Assembly: GCA_035550595.1 (NCBI GenBank)
Contig: DASZOV010000001.1
Location: 1-64,000, forward strand
Length of the DNA stretch: 64,000 bases
Direction: 5' to 3'
From: CALFMR01 sp035550595
GTDB taxonomy: Bacteria; Acidobacteriota; Vicinamibacteria; Vicinamibacterales; SCN-69-37
In this document: piece after piece, positions 52,693 through 59,579 of the stretch
How the letters are laid out: each line of letters opens with the position of its first letter
How positions within the stretch are numbered: the first letter of the stretch is position 1
Translations under genes and position numbers: made by a program
Notes under the pieces: model-generated
Seen by the model: only the letters and a program-made list of their open reading frames with translations
Database searches by the model: none
What the model was told of the DNA's origin: nothing

Positions 52693-53484
52693 CTACTGCC
52701 CAAGATAGCCGTACGCATAAAGCGACAGATGCAAACTTCCCGTCAAATCATATAGATCCTCGCTCGGCAAGACGACGGCACTTTGACCAGAACACGTATC
52801 ACTTGAAGCATCGCATGACACGATGATATTCGTATCGGGAAACGTTATCCTGCCGATCTTACTGTCGGGCCAGTTGTTGTCGAGATCCCACACTTCTGCA
52901 TACGTACTCAGCTCGGTGTACACTCCGCCATTTAGCTGTGAAACACACGTGCCAGGGACATTCCAAATATTGGAAGCATACGTGTATTCGGTGGGTGAAA
53001 ATTGATTGGTGTAGTTATCGTAGTTATAATAAATACTTGATGGAGGTGTGTATGGGCTATCAGTAGTGCATGCATTCCACTGCAGCTTGCCGTCGTCGGG
53101 AACCCATCCAGCAAATTGAAACGAATCCTGCCTGGAGCCATGTGGCGACTCGACGCCGAAATTACTGAACGGAGGCGTATGGATCCAACCGAGGATGCCG
53201 TAGCACTCCTCGCTGAGGCCGTCGTAGCCATGCCTATTCATAGTAGAATAAACAATAGTATACGAACACCACGGATTGCTTCCGCTGCACATCCCGCTTC
53301 CTAGACCTCCGTTATACTCTCCGCAAGTCGTGAAACTGCCTCCGTACATACACGCATAGTCACACGACCGAGTGGGATTACAGTCGATGTCGCAGTAGCC
53401 CGTGTCGGCGACAATAGTCGCCGGGTGCAGGTGAAGATAGACGACGGCGACAATGAGGACGCCGACGTTCCGTGCCAGCCTCAT
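52693..53484 (-). CDS. Secreted cysteine-rich protein, unknown function
   Basis: 263 aa from the ATG at 53484; a longer frame up to 53565 exists but the first 27 residues are not signal-like. Signal peptide VGVLIVAVVYLHLH. The mature part has 12 Cys: YCDIDC, RSCDYAC, TTCGEY, SGMCSGSNPWC near the N-terminus, then EECYG, NACTTD, GTCVSQ, VSCDAS and DTCSGQ. All could form six disulfides. The rest is Tyr/Asn/Ser-rich (YYNYDNYTN), unlike neighbours, and the gene has a low GC. It is the first gene of the operon ending in the DsbA-like gene at 50481. No homologous family recognised. Confidence 0.7.
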   Translation of the reverse strand: MRLARNVGVLIVAVVYLHLHPATIVADTGYCDIDCNPTRSCDYACMYGGSFTTCGEYNGGLGSGMCSGSNPWCSYTIVYSTMNRHGYDGLSEECYGILGWIHTPPFSNFGVESPHGSRQDSFQFAGWVPDDGKLQWNACTTDSPYTPPSSIYYNYDNYTNQFSPTEYTYASNIWNVPGTCVSQLNGGVYTELSTYAEVWDLDNNWPDSKIGRITFPDTNIIVSCDASSDTCSGQSAVVLPSEDLYDLTGSLHLSLYAYGYLGQ

Positions 53485-53594
53485 GAGCCCCTCCGATTGC
53501 GCGAGTGTGGCGACTGTAGCGATTGAAAAGTGCGTTGTCAAGCTAATTCGCCGCTCGTGATTCATCTCCGATCCGTGGGCCGATCAGCCGAGAG

Positions 53595-53835
53595 CTAGCG
53601 TTCCACGTCCGGCTCGTACACCTCGCCCTCGATATCGACCAGCTTGTCCTGCATGTAGCCCGCCGTGTCGTGGACGCCCTGGTTGTAGATCGGTGGGCCG
53701 ATCTCGCGGAGGAAGAAGTCGACGAGCCCCTCCGCGCGAAAATCACTCAGCGCTTCGTCGAACTCCGCGGCGACGTGGGTTTTGAGCCTGGCGAGCAGCG
53801 CGGCCCTGCGCTCGGGGGGAAAGGCGAACGCGCAT
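53595..53835 (-). pseudogene. DUF2164 family protein, frameshifted in a C6 run
   Basis: From codon 8 on, the minus-strand frame reads ERRAALLARLKTHVAAEFDEAL, then VDFFLREIGPPIYNQGVHDTAGYMQDKL and EGEVYEPDVER, the complete DUF2164 family. The frame has no start codon: the ATG at 53833-53835 (MRVRLSP) is joined only if one C is removed from the CCCCCC run at about 53814-53819. So either the gene has lost its start by a +1 frameshift or the run is miscounted. Expected product about 79 aa. Function of DUF2164 unknown. It is transcribed away from the MntA-like gene at 53915. Confidence 0.8.
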
Positions 53836-53914
53836 GGACGGACGAGGCATGAGGCGGTCTCCGTGCGATCGCGATGAACTGGTCATCCCGCAGTGTTCAA
53901 GCTAGCATCCACGC

Positions 53915-54316
53915 ATGGCGCAAGGCGTCCGACACTATCCAGACGAGGCGCTTCGGACACTGGCCGCCGGCCGGCCTGGCCTGAGGCTGCTCGTGCTGTA
54001 CGGGTCACGCGCGCGAGGAGACGCGCACGAGGGCTCGGACTGGGACTTCGCCTATCAGGCCGACACGACGTTCGATCCGGACGATCTGCTGGCGGCCCTC
54101 GCCGATCACTTGCGCGTCGACCGCATCGACCTCGTCGATCTCGATCGGGCGGGAGCCCTTCTCCGCTATCACGTCGCTCGCGATGGCCTCATCGTCTTCG
54201 AGCGCGAGGCGCGCGGGTTCGAGCGATTCTGGCTGGACGCGGTCGACACGTGGTGCGATCTCGCGCCCGTACTCGAGCCGGCCTACGCGCAACGGCTGGA
54301 CGCGCTGCCACGATGA
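53915..54316 (+). CDS. MntA-type minimal nucleotidyltransferase (antitoxin)
   Basis: 133 aa. LLVLYGSRARGDAHEGSDWDFAYQAD carries the GSxRxG and DxD motifs of minimal nucleotidyltransferases (MNT); IDLVDLDRAGALLRYHVARDG is the second half of the core. In MNT-HEPN systems the nucleotidyltransferase AMPylates and inactivates the HepT ribonuclease, or antagonises it. Its stop overlaps the start of the hepT-like gene (ATGA at 54313). All catalytic acidic residues are present, so it should be active even though its partner is broken. Confidence 0.9.
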   Translation: MAQGVRHYPDEALRTLAAGRPGLRLLVLYGSRARGDAHEGSDWDFAYQADTTFDPDDLLAALADHLRVDRIDLVDLDRAGALLRYHVARDGLIVFEREARGFERFWLDAVDTWCDLAPVLEPAYAQRLDALPR

Positions 54317-54580
54317 GTCCGTTCGACCGCGGCGTGCTCGCCGATCGTGCCGCCGCCATGGAACGGCACCTCGCTCGCGTGCGCGATCGTCTACCTGAAC
54401 GCGAGTCCGACTTCTCCGGCGAATCTCCCCGATCGGCTCGTTCGCGCCGCAGGCTTCCGGAACGTCGTCGCGCACGCGTACGAACGGCTGGACATGGCGC
54501 GCGTCTACCGCGCCGCAACGACCGGACCGGCGAATCTCTTCGCCTTCGTCGGCGCGATCGCACGACTCGATCCGGCGTGA
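54313..54580 (+). pseudogene. HepT-like HEPN toxin, internally deleted and frameshifted
   Basis: From the ATG at 54313 the first frame gives MSPFDRGVLADRAAAMERHLARVRDRLPE, the normal beginning of a HepT (DUF86) protein. Another frame resumes with NLPDRLVRAAGFRNVVAHAYERLD, its end, containing RNVVAHAY (the RX4HXY HEPN catalytic motif), then a stop at 54578-54580. The total is only about 89 codons, against about 135-145 for the family, so a middle piece of roughly 45-50 codons is gone and the ends are out of frame. The toxin is therefore inactive, while the antitoxin gene next to it is intact. Confidence 0.85.
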
Positions 54581-54587
54581 ACGGCGT

Positions 54588-55337
54588 TCAGGCCGCGTCC
54601 CTCGTGAGGACGATTGGCCGCCCGCGCGTGACCACGAGCGTGTGCTCATGGTGCGCCGCCAGACTGCCGTCCGCCGTGCGCATCGTCCACCCATCGCGAG
54701 CGAGGACGGCGCGCGACGAACCGGCCGCGATCATCGGCTCGATCGTCAGCACCAGTCCTTCAGTCAGCACGTCGCGCTGGCGGCGATCGTACGTGTTCGG
54801 CACGTTGGGAGGCTCGTGAATCGTGCGCCCGACGCCGTGGCCGGCAAGACCATCGACGACGGCGAAGCCGTGACGCCGGACGTACGTCTCGACCGCACGT
54901 CCAATCTCGTTGACGCGCGTCCCGGCCGTCACCACATCGAGCGAAGCATCGAAGGCCGCTGCGGCACAGGCAGCGAGCCGACACGCGATGTCGGCACCCG
55001 GGGCGATGACGACGGTGCGCGCGGCATCGGCGACATATCCGTCCTTCTCGACGGTCACGTCCAGCTTGACGACATCGCCGGCGACGACGCGGCGGCTACC
55101 GGGAATGCCGTGCACGATCTCGTCGTTGACGCTGATGAGCACGGTGCCGGGAAAACCGTAGACGACGGCCGGCGCCGATCGAGCGCCGTGCGCGGCGATG
55201 AGATCAGCCGCCATCCGGTCGAGCTCACCGGTCGTGATGCGCGGCTGGACATGCGCTTCGAGCAGATCGAGTGTGCGGCGCACGATCGCCGACACGCGAA
55301 GAAGGCCACGCCAATCGGCCAGGTTCGCAATGGACAT
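54588..55337 (-). CDS. map: Type I methionine aminopeptidase
   Basis: 249 aa. The pita-bread metal ligands are in place: VVKLDVTVEKDGYVADAART (two Asp), GLAGHGVGRTIHEPPNVP (His and following loop), TIEPM (Glu) and HHEHTLVV (second Glu). Length fits type Ia/b enzymes without extra N-terminal domain. It removes the N-terminal Met from nascent proteins in the cytosol. Convergent with the broken hepT (7-bp gap). Many genomes carry a second map copy in the ribosomal operon; this one is outside such a context and may be a paralogue. Confidence 0.95.
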   Translation of the reverse strand: MSIANLADWRGLLRVSAIVRRTLDLLEAHVQPRITTGELDRMAADLIAAHGARSAPAVVYGFPGTVLISVNDEIVHGIPGSRRVVAGDVVKLDVTVEKDGYVADAARTVVIAPGADIACRLAACAAAAFDASLDVVTAGTRVNEIGRAVETYVRRHGFAVVDGLAGHGVGRTIHEPPNVPNTYDRRQRDVLTEGLVLTIEPMIAAGSSRAVLARDGWTMRTADGSLAAHHEHTLVVTRGRPIVLTRDAA

Positions 55338-55408
55338 GCGTCAGCATCCACCACGCGTGATGCGTAGTTCAAGCGGCACATGCCGGCGTCCGGTAGCCGA
55401 TGCGCCGC

Positions 55409-55951
55409 TCACCGGATGCTGTGCAGATAGCCCTTCGTCGCGAGCATCTCACCGGTCTGGCGGTAGATGTCCGGATCTTTCGGCGTCCACGTGGCGAGGC
55501 CGTCGACGTAGCGATTGAACATGCAGAACGCGGCGGCGATGAGGACGGTGTCGTGAATCGCCTTGTCGTCGGCGCCCGCGGCACGGGCGCGAGCGATATC
55601 TGACTCGCCGACGAGACGGCCGTCCTGCCGCACCTTGGCCGCGATCGCCAGTAGCGCGCGCATCTTTTCCGACACAGGCGCCTCGACCAAATTCGCAAGT
55701 GTCGCATCGACGACGGCCGCGTTCTGACCGTAGAGCTCGCGCGCGGTGGCAGCGTGCGCGTTCGTGCAGAAGTAACACTCGTTGCCGTGCGACACGCTCG
55801 TCGCGATGAGCTCACGCTCGGCGGGCGTGAGCGACGACGGCCCACGCAAGAGCGCCTGCGCCAGGCCGTTCAGATGGACCTCGGTCTCGGGATACGCGAG
55901 CATCGGCCCGACAATGCCGGGCGCGCCGTCGGGAAGCGCGATGTGAGCCAT
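55409..55951 (-). CDS. Carboxymuconolactone decarboxylase/AhpD-like peroxidase-related protein
   Basis: 180 aa. The core is ERELIATSVSHGNECYFCTNAHAATARELYG, i.e. the CxxC-(x)n-H redox motif of the CMD/AhpD family, followed by the helix ALLAIAAKVRQDGRLVGESDI. The C-terminal part GADDKAIHDTVLIAAAFCMFNRYVDGLA is typical of the peroxidase-related subfamily. Probably a thiol-dependent peroxide or alkyl-hydroperoxide reductase, acting in the cytosol. Monocistronic, upstream of a 177-bp gap with the next divergent gene. Confidence 0.9.
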   Translation of the reverse strand: MAHIALPDGAPGIVGPMLAYPETEVHLNGLAQALLRGPSSLTPAERELIATSVSHGNECYFCTNAHAATARELYGQNAAVVDATLANLVEAPVSEKMRALLAIAAKVRQDGRLVGESDIARARAAGADDKAIHDTVLIAAAFCMFNRYVDGLATWTPKDPDIYRQTGEMLATKGYLHSIR

Positions 55952-56128
55952 GACGTGAGCCTTTCGATCGAATCGCGGCAGGCGCGACGATCGATGCTAT
56001 CTGGCGGGACCGGCGAAGGTAATAGTGCGTTTGGAGGAGGGACGGCTTCGCGCGGCCGGGCGTGCCACAGCGGAACTATGATGACCCGCGCTTCCCCACA
56101 CGCAGGCGCAGGCGCCGAAGGAGGACTC

Positions 56129-57385
56129 GTGGATCGACGCGCGTTCATCAAAGCAACGGGCGGCACCGCCGCGGCAGCGTTCGTCGCGCGCCCGGTGGCG
56201 GCCGCGCAGGTCACGCCAGCCACGATCGCGATGCCCGCGACGCTCACCGGCAACCGCAGCGCCTGGGTCGACCGGCTGCGACGGATCGCAGATCCCGTCC
56301 TCACGCACCTGGCCGCAGGCACGCTGAAAGCGCGGATGCCGGTCGAACAGCCGGTGGGCGCGCACCGCGAAAGCGTGACACATCTCGAAGCGCTCGGTCG
56401 CCTCCTCGCCGGCCTCGCACCGTGGCTCAATCTCGCGGCCGACGACACGGACGAAGGACGCCTTCGCGCGCGCTACGCGGATCTTGCTCGTCAGGCGATT
56501 GGCCGCGCGGTCGATCCGGCCTCGCCCGATTTCCTGAACTTCACGACCGGCGGTCAGCCGCTCGTCGACGCCGCGTTCCTCGCGCAAGGCCTCATTCGCG
56601 CGCCCGAGGCGCTCATTGCCGCGCTCGACGCCAGAACGAAACGACAACTCGTCGCCGCGCTCGAGTCGACGCGCACGATCCTGCCGCCGTACAACAACTG
56701 GCTGCTCTTCACTGCCACGGTCGAAGCCGGACTCGCCCGCCTCGGCGCGTCCTGGGACGTCGTCCGCGTGGACTACGCGTTGCGGCAACACGAGCAGTGG
56801 TACAAGGGCGACGGCCTCTACGGCGACGGGCCGACTTTTCACTGGGACTACTACAACAGCTTCGTCATCCAGCCGATATTGCTCGACGTGCTCGACGTCT
56901 GCGGCGATCACACGGCGGCATGGCGCGATCTGGCGGCGAAGGTACGACCGCGCACAGAGCGTTACGCCGCGATCCAGGAACGGCTCGTCGCGCCGGACGG
57001 ATCGTTTCCGCCGATCGGCCGTTCGATCGCATATCGCTGCGGCGCGTTCCATCTGCTCGCGAGCGTCTCGCTTCGTCGCGAACTGCCCGATGAGTTGCCG
57101 CCCGGCCAGGTGCGCGCGGCGCTCACCGCCGTCATCCGCCGATCGCTCGACGCGCCCGACACGTTCGACGCCGACGGCTGGCTACGCATCGGCTTCGCCG
57201 GTCATCAACCAGGGATCGGCGAGACGTACATCTCGACGGGCAGTCTCTATCTCGCGGCCGTCGCGTTTCTTCCGCTTGGACTCCCGCCGAGCGATGCGTT
57301 CTGGACGAGTGCGGCCGAACCTTGGACGTCGGCGCGCGCGTGGTCAGGCGCGGCGTTTCCGATCGATCACGCGCTCAATGGATAG
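56129..57385 (+). CDS. DUF2264 domain-containing protein, Tat/Sec-exported
   Basis: 418 aa from the GTG at 56129, which has a near-perfect AAGGAGGA 5 nt upstream; ATGs at 56078 and 56081 lack one. The start MDRRAFIKATGGTAAAAFVA is a twin-arginine-like signal. The body fits DUF2264, a mainly alpha-helical (alpha/alpha barrel) family: LAHL-type helices, NNWLLFTATVEAGLARLG, then WYKGDGLYGDGPTFHWDYYNSFVIQPILLDVL, a conserved run of aromatic and acidic residues. DUF2264 is placed near glycosidase and polysaccharide lyase folds; substrate unknown. Neighbours do not help. Confidence 0.85.
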   Translation: MDRRAFIKATGGTAAAAFVARPVAAAQVTPATIAMPATLTGNRSAWVDRLRRIADPVLTHLAAGTLKARMPVEQPVGAHRESVTHLEALGRLLAGLAPWLNLAADDTDEGRLRARYADLARQAIGRAVDPASPDFLNFTTGGQPLVDAAFLAQGLIRAPEALIAALDARTKRQLVAALESTRTILPPYNNWLLFTATVEAGLARLGASWDVVRVDYALRQHEQWYKGDGLYGDGPTFHWDYYNSFVIQPILLDVLDVCGDHTAAWRDLAAKVRPRTERYAAIQERLVAPDGSFPPIGRSIAYRCGAFHLLASVSLRRELPDELPPGQVRAALTAVIRRSLDAPDTFDADGWLRIGFAGHQPGIGETYISTGSLYLAAVAFLPLGLPPSDAFWTSAAEPWTSARAWSGAAFPIDHALNG

Positions 57386-57488
57386 AAGACACCGATCAAG
57401 TTAGAAGTTCGAGGCCAGAAGCCAAGGGAAGTCAGAAGTTGGAAGCCAGAAGCCAGAAGTGACGGGGGCGCCTTCGGCGCGTCCTTCT
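57386..57488. repeat. Heptad intergenic repeat, family 2, convergent gap
   Basis: Between the convergent DUF2264 and methyltransferase genes. It begins GATCAAGTTAGAAGTTCGAG (57393-57412), continues with CCAGAAGCC and AAGTTGGAAGCCAGAAGCC and ends with GGGGGCGCCTTCGGCGCG, a UUCG-type hairpin at about 57464-57482. The left end is identical to that at 43303. Confidence 0.85.
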
Positions 57489-58118
57489 TCAACTGGGGAC
57501 GTAGTGCGTCGATCGCAGCATCACCTCGACGTGAAGACCTGGCGCCGCGGCACGTGCGTCGGCGAACGGCCGCGTCGCGACGGGGCGGAGTCGGTGCGTC
57601 GTCGGATCATGTTCGACTTCGACACACTCGCCGGCTTCGAATGCGCCCGTGTCCGCCACGAGGTCGAGGACGCGGGCACCGAAATCCGTGTTGGTCCGTG
57701 TGAGCAGGTACACGACAGGCGCCATGCGCGCGAAGTCGGCGAGGTAGCCGAGGACTTGCGGCGTTTCGATGTGTTGAAGTACGAGCGACGCGAAGACGAG
57801 ATCGACGCGTGCGATGCGCATCGCGTTCCAATCGTCGACGAGCGTATCGACCGCGACGGGCGCGAGCGTTCGGCAGCGCGCGATCATCGGCGGCAGATCG
57901 AAGCCAACGACGCGGCGCGCGATCGTCTTCAAGTACGGAAAGTTCCGCCCGAGGCCGCAGCCGAAGTCGAGGACCGTGTCGATGGGTTCGGGCAGCGCGA
58001 TCGTCGGCACGTACGGCGTGAACGGCTTGCCGTCGCGATAGCCGGTCAGAATGCGCTCGCGCAGCTCATCGTCTGTCTCGCGGTTCGCGGCCGCGGCCCA
58101 GTCGTTGTCGTCGGTCAT
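57489..58118 (-). CDS. Class I SAM-dependent methyltransferase
   Basis: 209 aa from the ATG at 58118, which follows an upstream in-frame ATG at 58205 less likely to be used. Motif I TVLDFGCGLGRNFPYLKTIA at about 51-70, then VVGFDLPPMIARCRTLAP (motif II/III) and LVFASLVLQHI (motif IV). The small C-terminal part is beta-rich. The target is unknown; the fold and motif order match Methyltransf_11/25-type enzymes acting on small molecules. It is in the same direction as, and 37 bp after, the APC permease gene. Confidence 0.9.
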   Translation of the reverse strand: MTDDNDWAAAANRETDDELRERILTGYRDGKPFTPYVPTIALPEPIDTVLDFGCGLGRNFPYLKTIARRVVGFDLPPMIARCRTLAPVAVDTLVDDWNAMRIARVDLVFASLVLQHIETPQVLGYLADFARMAPVVYLLTRTNTDFGARVLDLVADTGAFEAGECVEVEHDPTTHRLRPVATRPFADARAAAPGLHVEVMLRSTHYVPS

Positions 58119-58155
58119 TGAGTGATGTCCACCGGTCGCGCCGCCCGTCGTCACA

Positions 58156-59466
58156 TCATGTGCCAGCCGGCACCGATGGTCGCCGGAAAAAGTAAATGAC
58201 GCCACCGGCGGCGATCGCGACAGCGGCCGCCGCGAGATGCGTCCACGTCGCAGCGGCCATCAACGCGATCGACACGCAAAACGCCGCCACGGGAATCGCG
58301 AAACCGCCCGGCAGCCCGATCGCCTCTGGTTTGGCCACCAGCCGCGGGCGAAGGACGATGACCGCGATCGTCGTCGCGATGTAAGTCAGGAGCCGCGTCA
58401 CGACCGAGAGGAGCGCGAGCGCGACGAAGCTGCCGGTGAGCGCGAGAACTGCGGCCGCGATCGACTGCACGACGATCGCCACGGCGGGCGTGCGGTACCG
58501 CGGGTGCACATGTGCGAGCGCCGCCGGGCCGAAGCCATCCGCCGCAAGCGCATAGGCATAGCGCGGACCGAACAGCGTCGTGTTGCCGATGTTGCCGACA
58601 ATCGACACGACCGCGCCTGCCGTCATCACCAGCGCGGCGCCTGGTCCCGCGATGCGCGCCGCCGCGTCAGCGAGTGGCGACGCGGCCTCCGCAAGTCCGG
58701 GCAGCGTGCCGACCGCGACCATCTGGATGGCGGCGTAGGTCAACGTGACGATGACGATCATCGCGACCATGGCGAAGGGCACGTCGCGCTGCGGGTTGCG
58801 ATATTCGGCGGCTGCCGACGGCGTGTTCTCGAAGCCCGCGTAGGCGAAGAGCAGCAGGAGCGCGGCTTCACCGACGCGATGACCGGCCGGCGGCGTCTCG
58901 ACCGCGAGGCGGGACCAATCGACGAACGCGAGTCCTACCACCGCGAAGAGGACGAGCGGCACCATCTTGGCGATCGTCAAAGCAACGGCCATCACAGCGC
59001 CAGCACGCACGCCAACGACGTTCACCCAGGTCACACTGCCGATGGCGACGACGATCACAGCCGCGCGACCAGAAGCGCTTTCTGCCGCGGGCCAGAATGG
59101 AGCGACGGCGAGCGTCAGTCCGGCCGAGAGCGCGGCGACCGACGCGATGCGCGTCAGCCACATCAGCCATCCGACTTCGAAGCCGACGAACGGACCGAAC
59201 GCTTCGCGCGCGTAGAGGTACGAGCCGCCGGCCTGATCGAAGCCGCTCGCGGCCTGCGCGTAACAAAGCACGAGCAGACCGACGACAGCGCCGGCGAGGA
59301 GCACGGCCCAGACGCTGGCCGCGCCGAGCAACGCGGCCGCAGCCGCCGGCAGAAGGTAGATGCCGCTGCCGATGACGTCGTTGGTCGCGAGGCCGACGAT
59401 CTGCCAGCGCGACACCGCACGCACGAGCGTCGGGCGGTCGGCGGCGGGCCGGTCGGCTGACGGCAT
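58156..59466 (-). CDS. APC-family amino acid permease
   Basis: 436 aa, about 12 TM helices. The ATG at 59466 is followed by SRWQIVGLATNDVIGSGIYLLPAAAAALLG, the first helix and the G[ST]GI motif of the APC family; ALLLLFAYAGFENTPSAAAEYRNPQRDVPFAMV is the conserved helix 6-7 region with the EYRNP loop. It is a proton-coupled or exchange transporter of amino acids or polyamines. Substrate not readable. The upstream gap has a palindromic repeat (59506-59573) and the methyltransferase follows in the same direction. Confidence 0.93.
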   Translation of the reverse strand: MPSADRPAADRPTLVRAVSRWQIVGLATNDVIGSGIYLLPAAAAALLGAASVWAVLLAGAVVGLLVLCYAQAASGFDQAGGSYLYAREAFGPFVGFEVGWLMWLTRIASVAALSAGLTLAVAPFWPAAESASGRAAVIVVAIGSVTWVNVVGVRAGAVMAVALTIAKMVPLVLFAVVGLAFVDWSRLAVETPPAGHRVGEAALLLLFAYAGFENTPSAAAEYRNPQRDVPFAMVAMIVIVTLTYAAIQMVAVGTLPGLAEAASPLADAAARIAGPGAALVMTAGAVVSIVGNIGNTTLFGPRYAYALAADGFGPAALAHVHPRYRTPAVAIVVQSIAAAVLALTGSFVALALLSVVTRLLTYIATTIAVIVLRPRLVAKPEAIGLPGGFAIPVAAFCVSIALMAAATWTHLAAAAVAIAAGGVIYFFRRPSVPAGT

Positions 59467-59505
59467 GGGATCGCGAGTGAGGATACGCGGAAATCGACCA
59501 GGGTT

Positions 59506-59573
59506 CCCCTGGGCCTGAAGGCCCAGGGCTCCACAAACATCCCCTTCGCGATCTTCGCGGCTTCGCGTGAGGC
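59506..59573. repeat. Palindromic element, family 3, plus CTTCGCG reiteration
   Basis: CCCTGGGCCTGAAGGCCCAG then GGCTCC is a near-perfect hairpin (CCCTGGGCCT/AGGCCCAGGG, 2-base loop). It is followed by ACATCC and CTTCGCGATCTTCGCGGCTTCGCG, short CTTCGCG reiterations also found in copies B and C of family 1. The element lies between two tandem minus-strand genes. Confidence 0.85.
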
Positions 59574-59579
59574 CGAGCC

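Noticed and set aside
24825..57488. Heptad repeats considered as CRISPR arrays
   Set aside because: Units are 7 bp with no spacers; no 25-40 bp direct repeats with unique spacers were found anywhere in the window.
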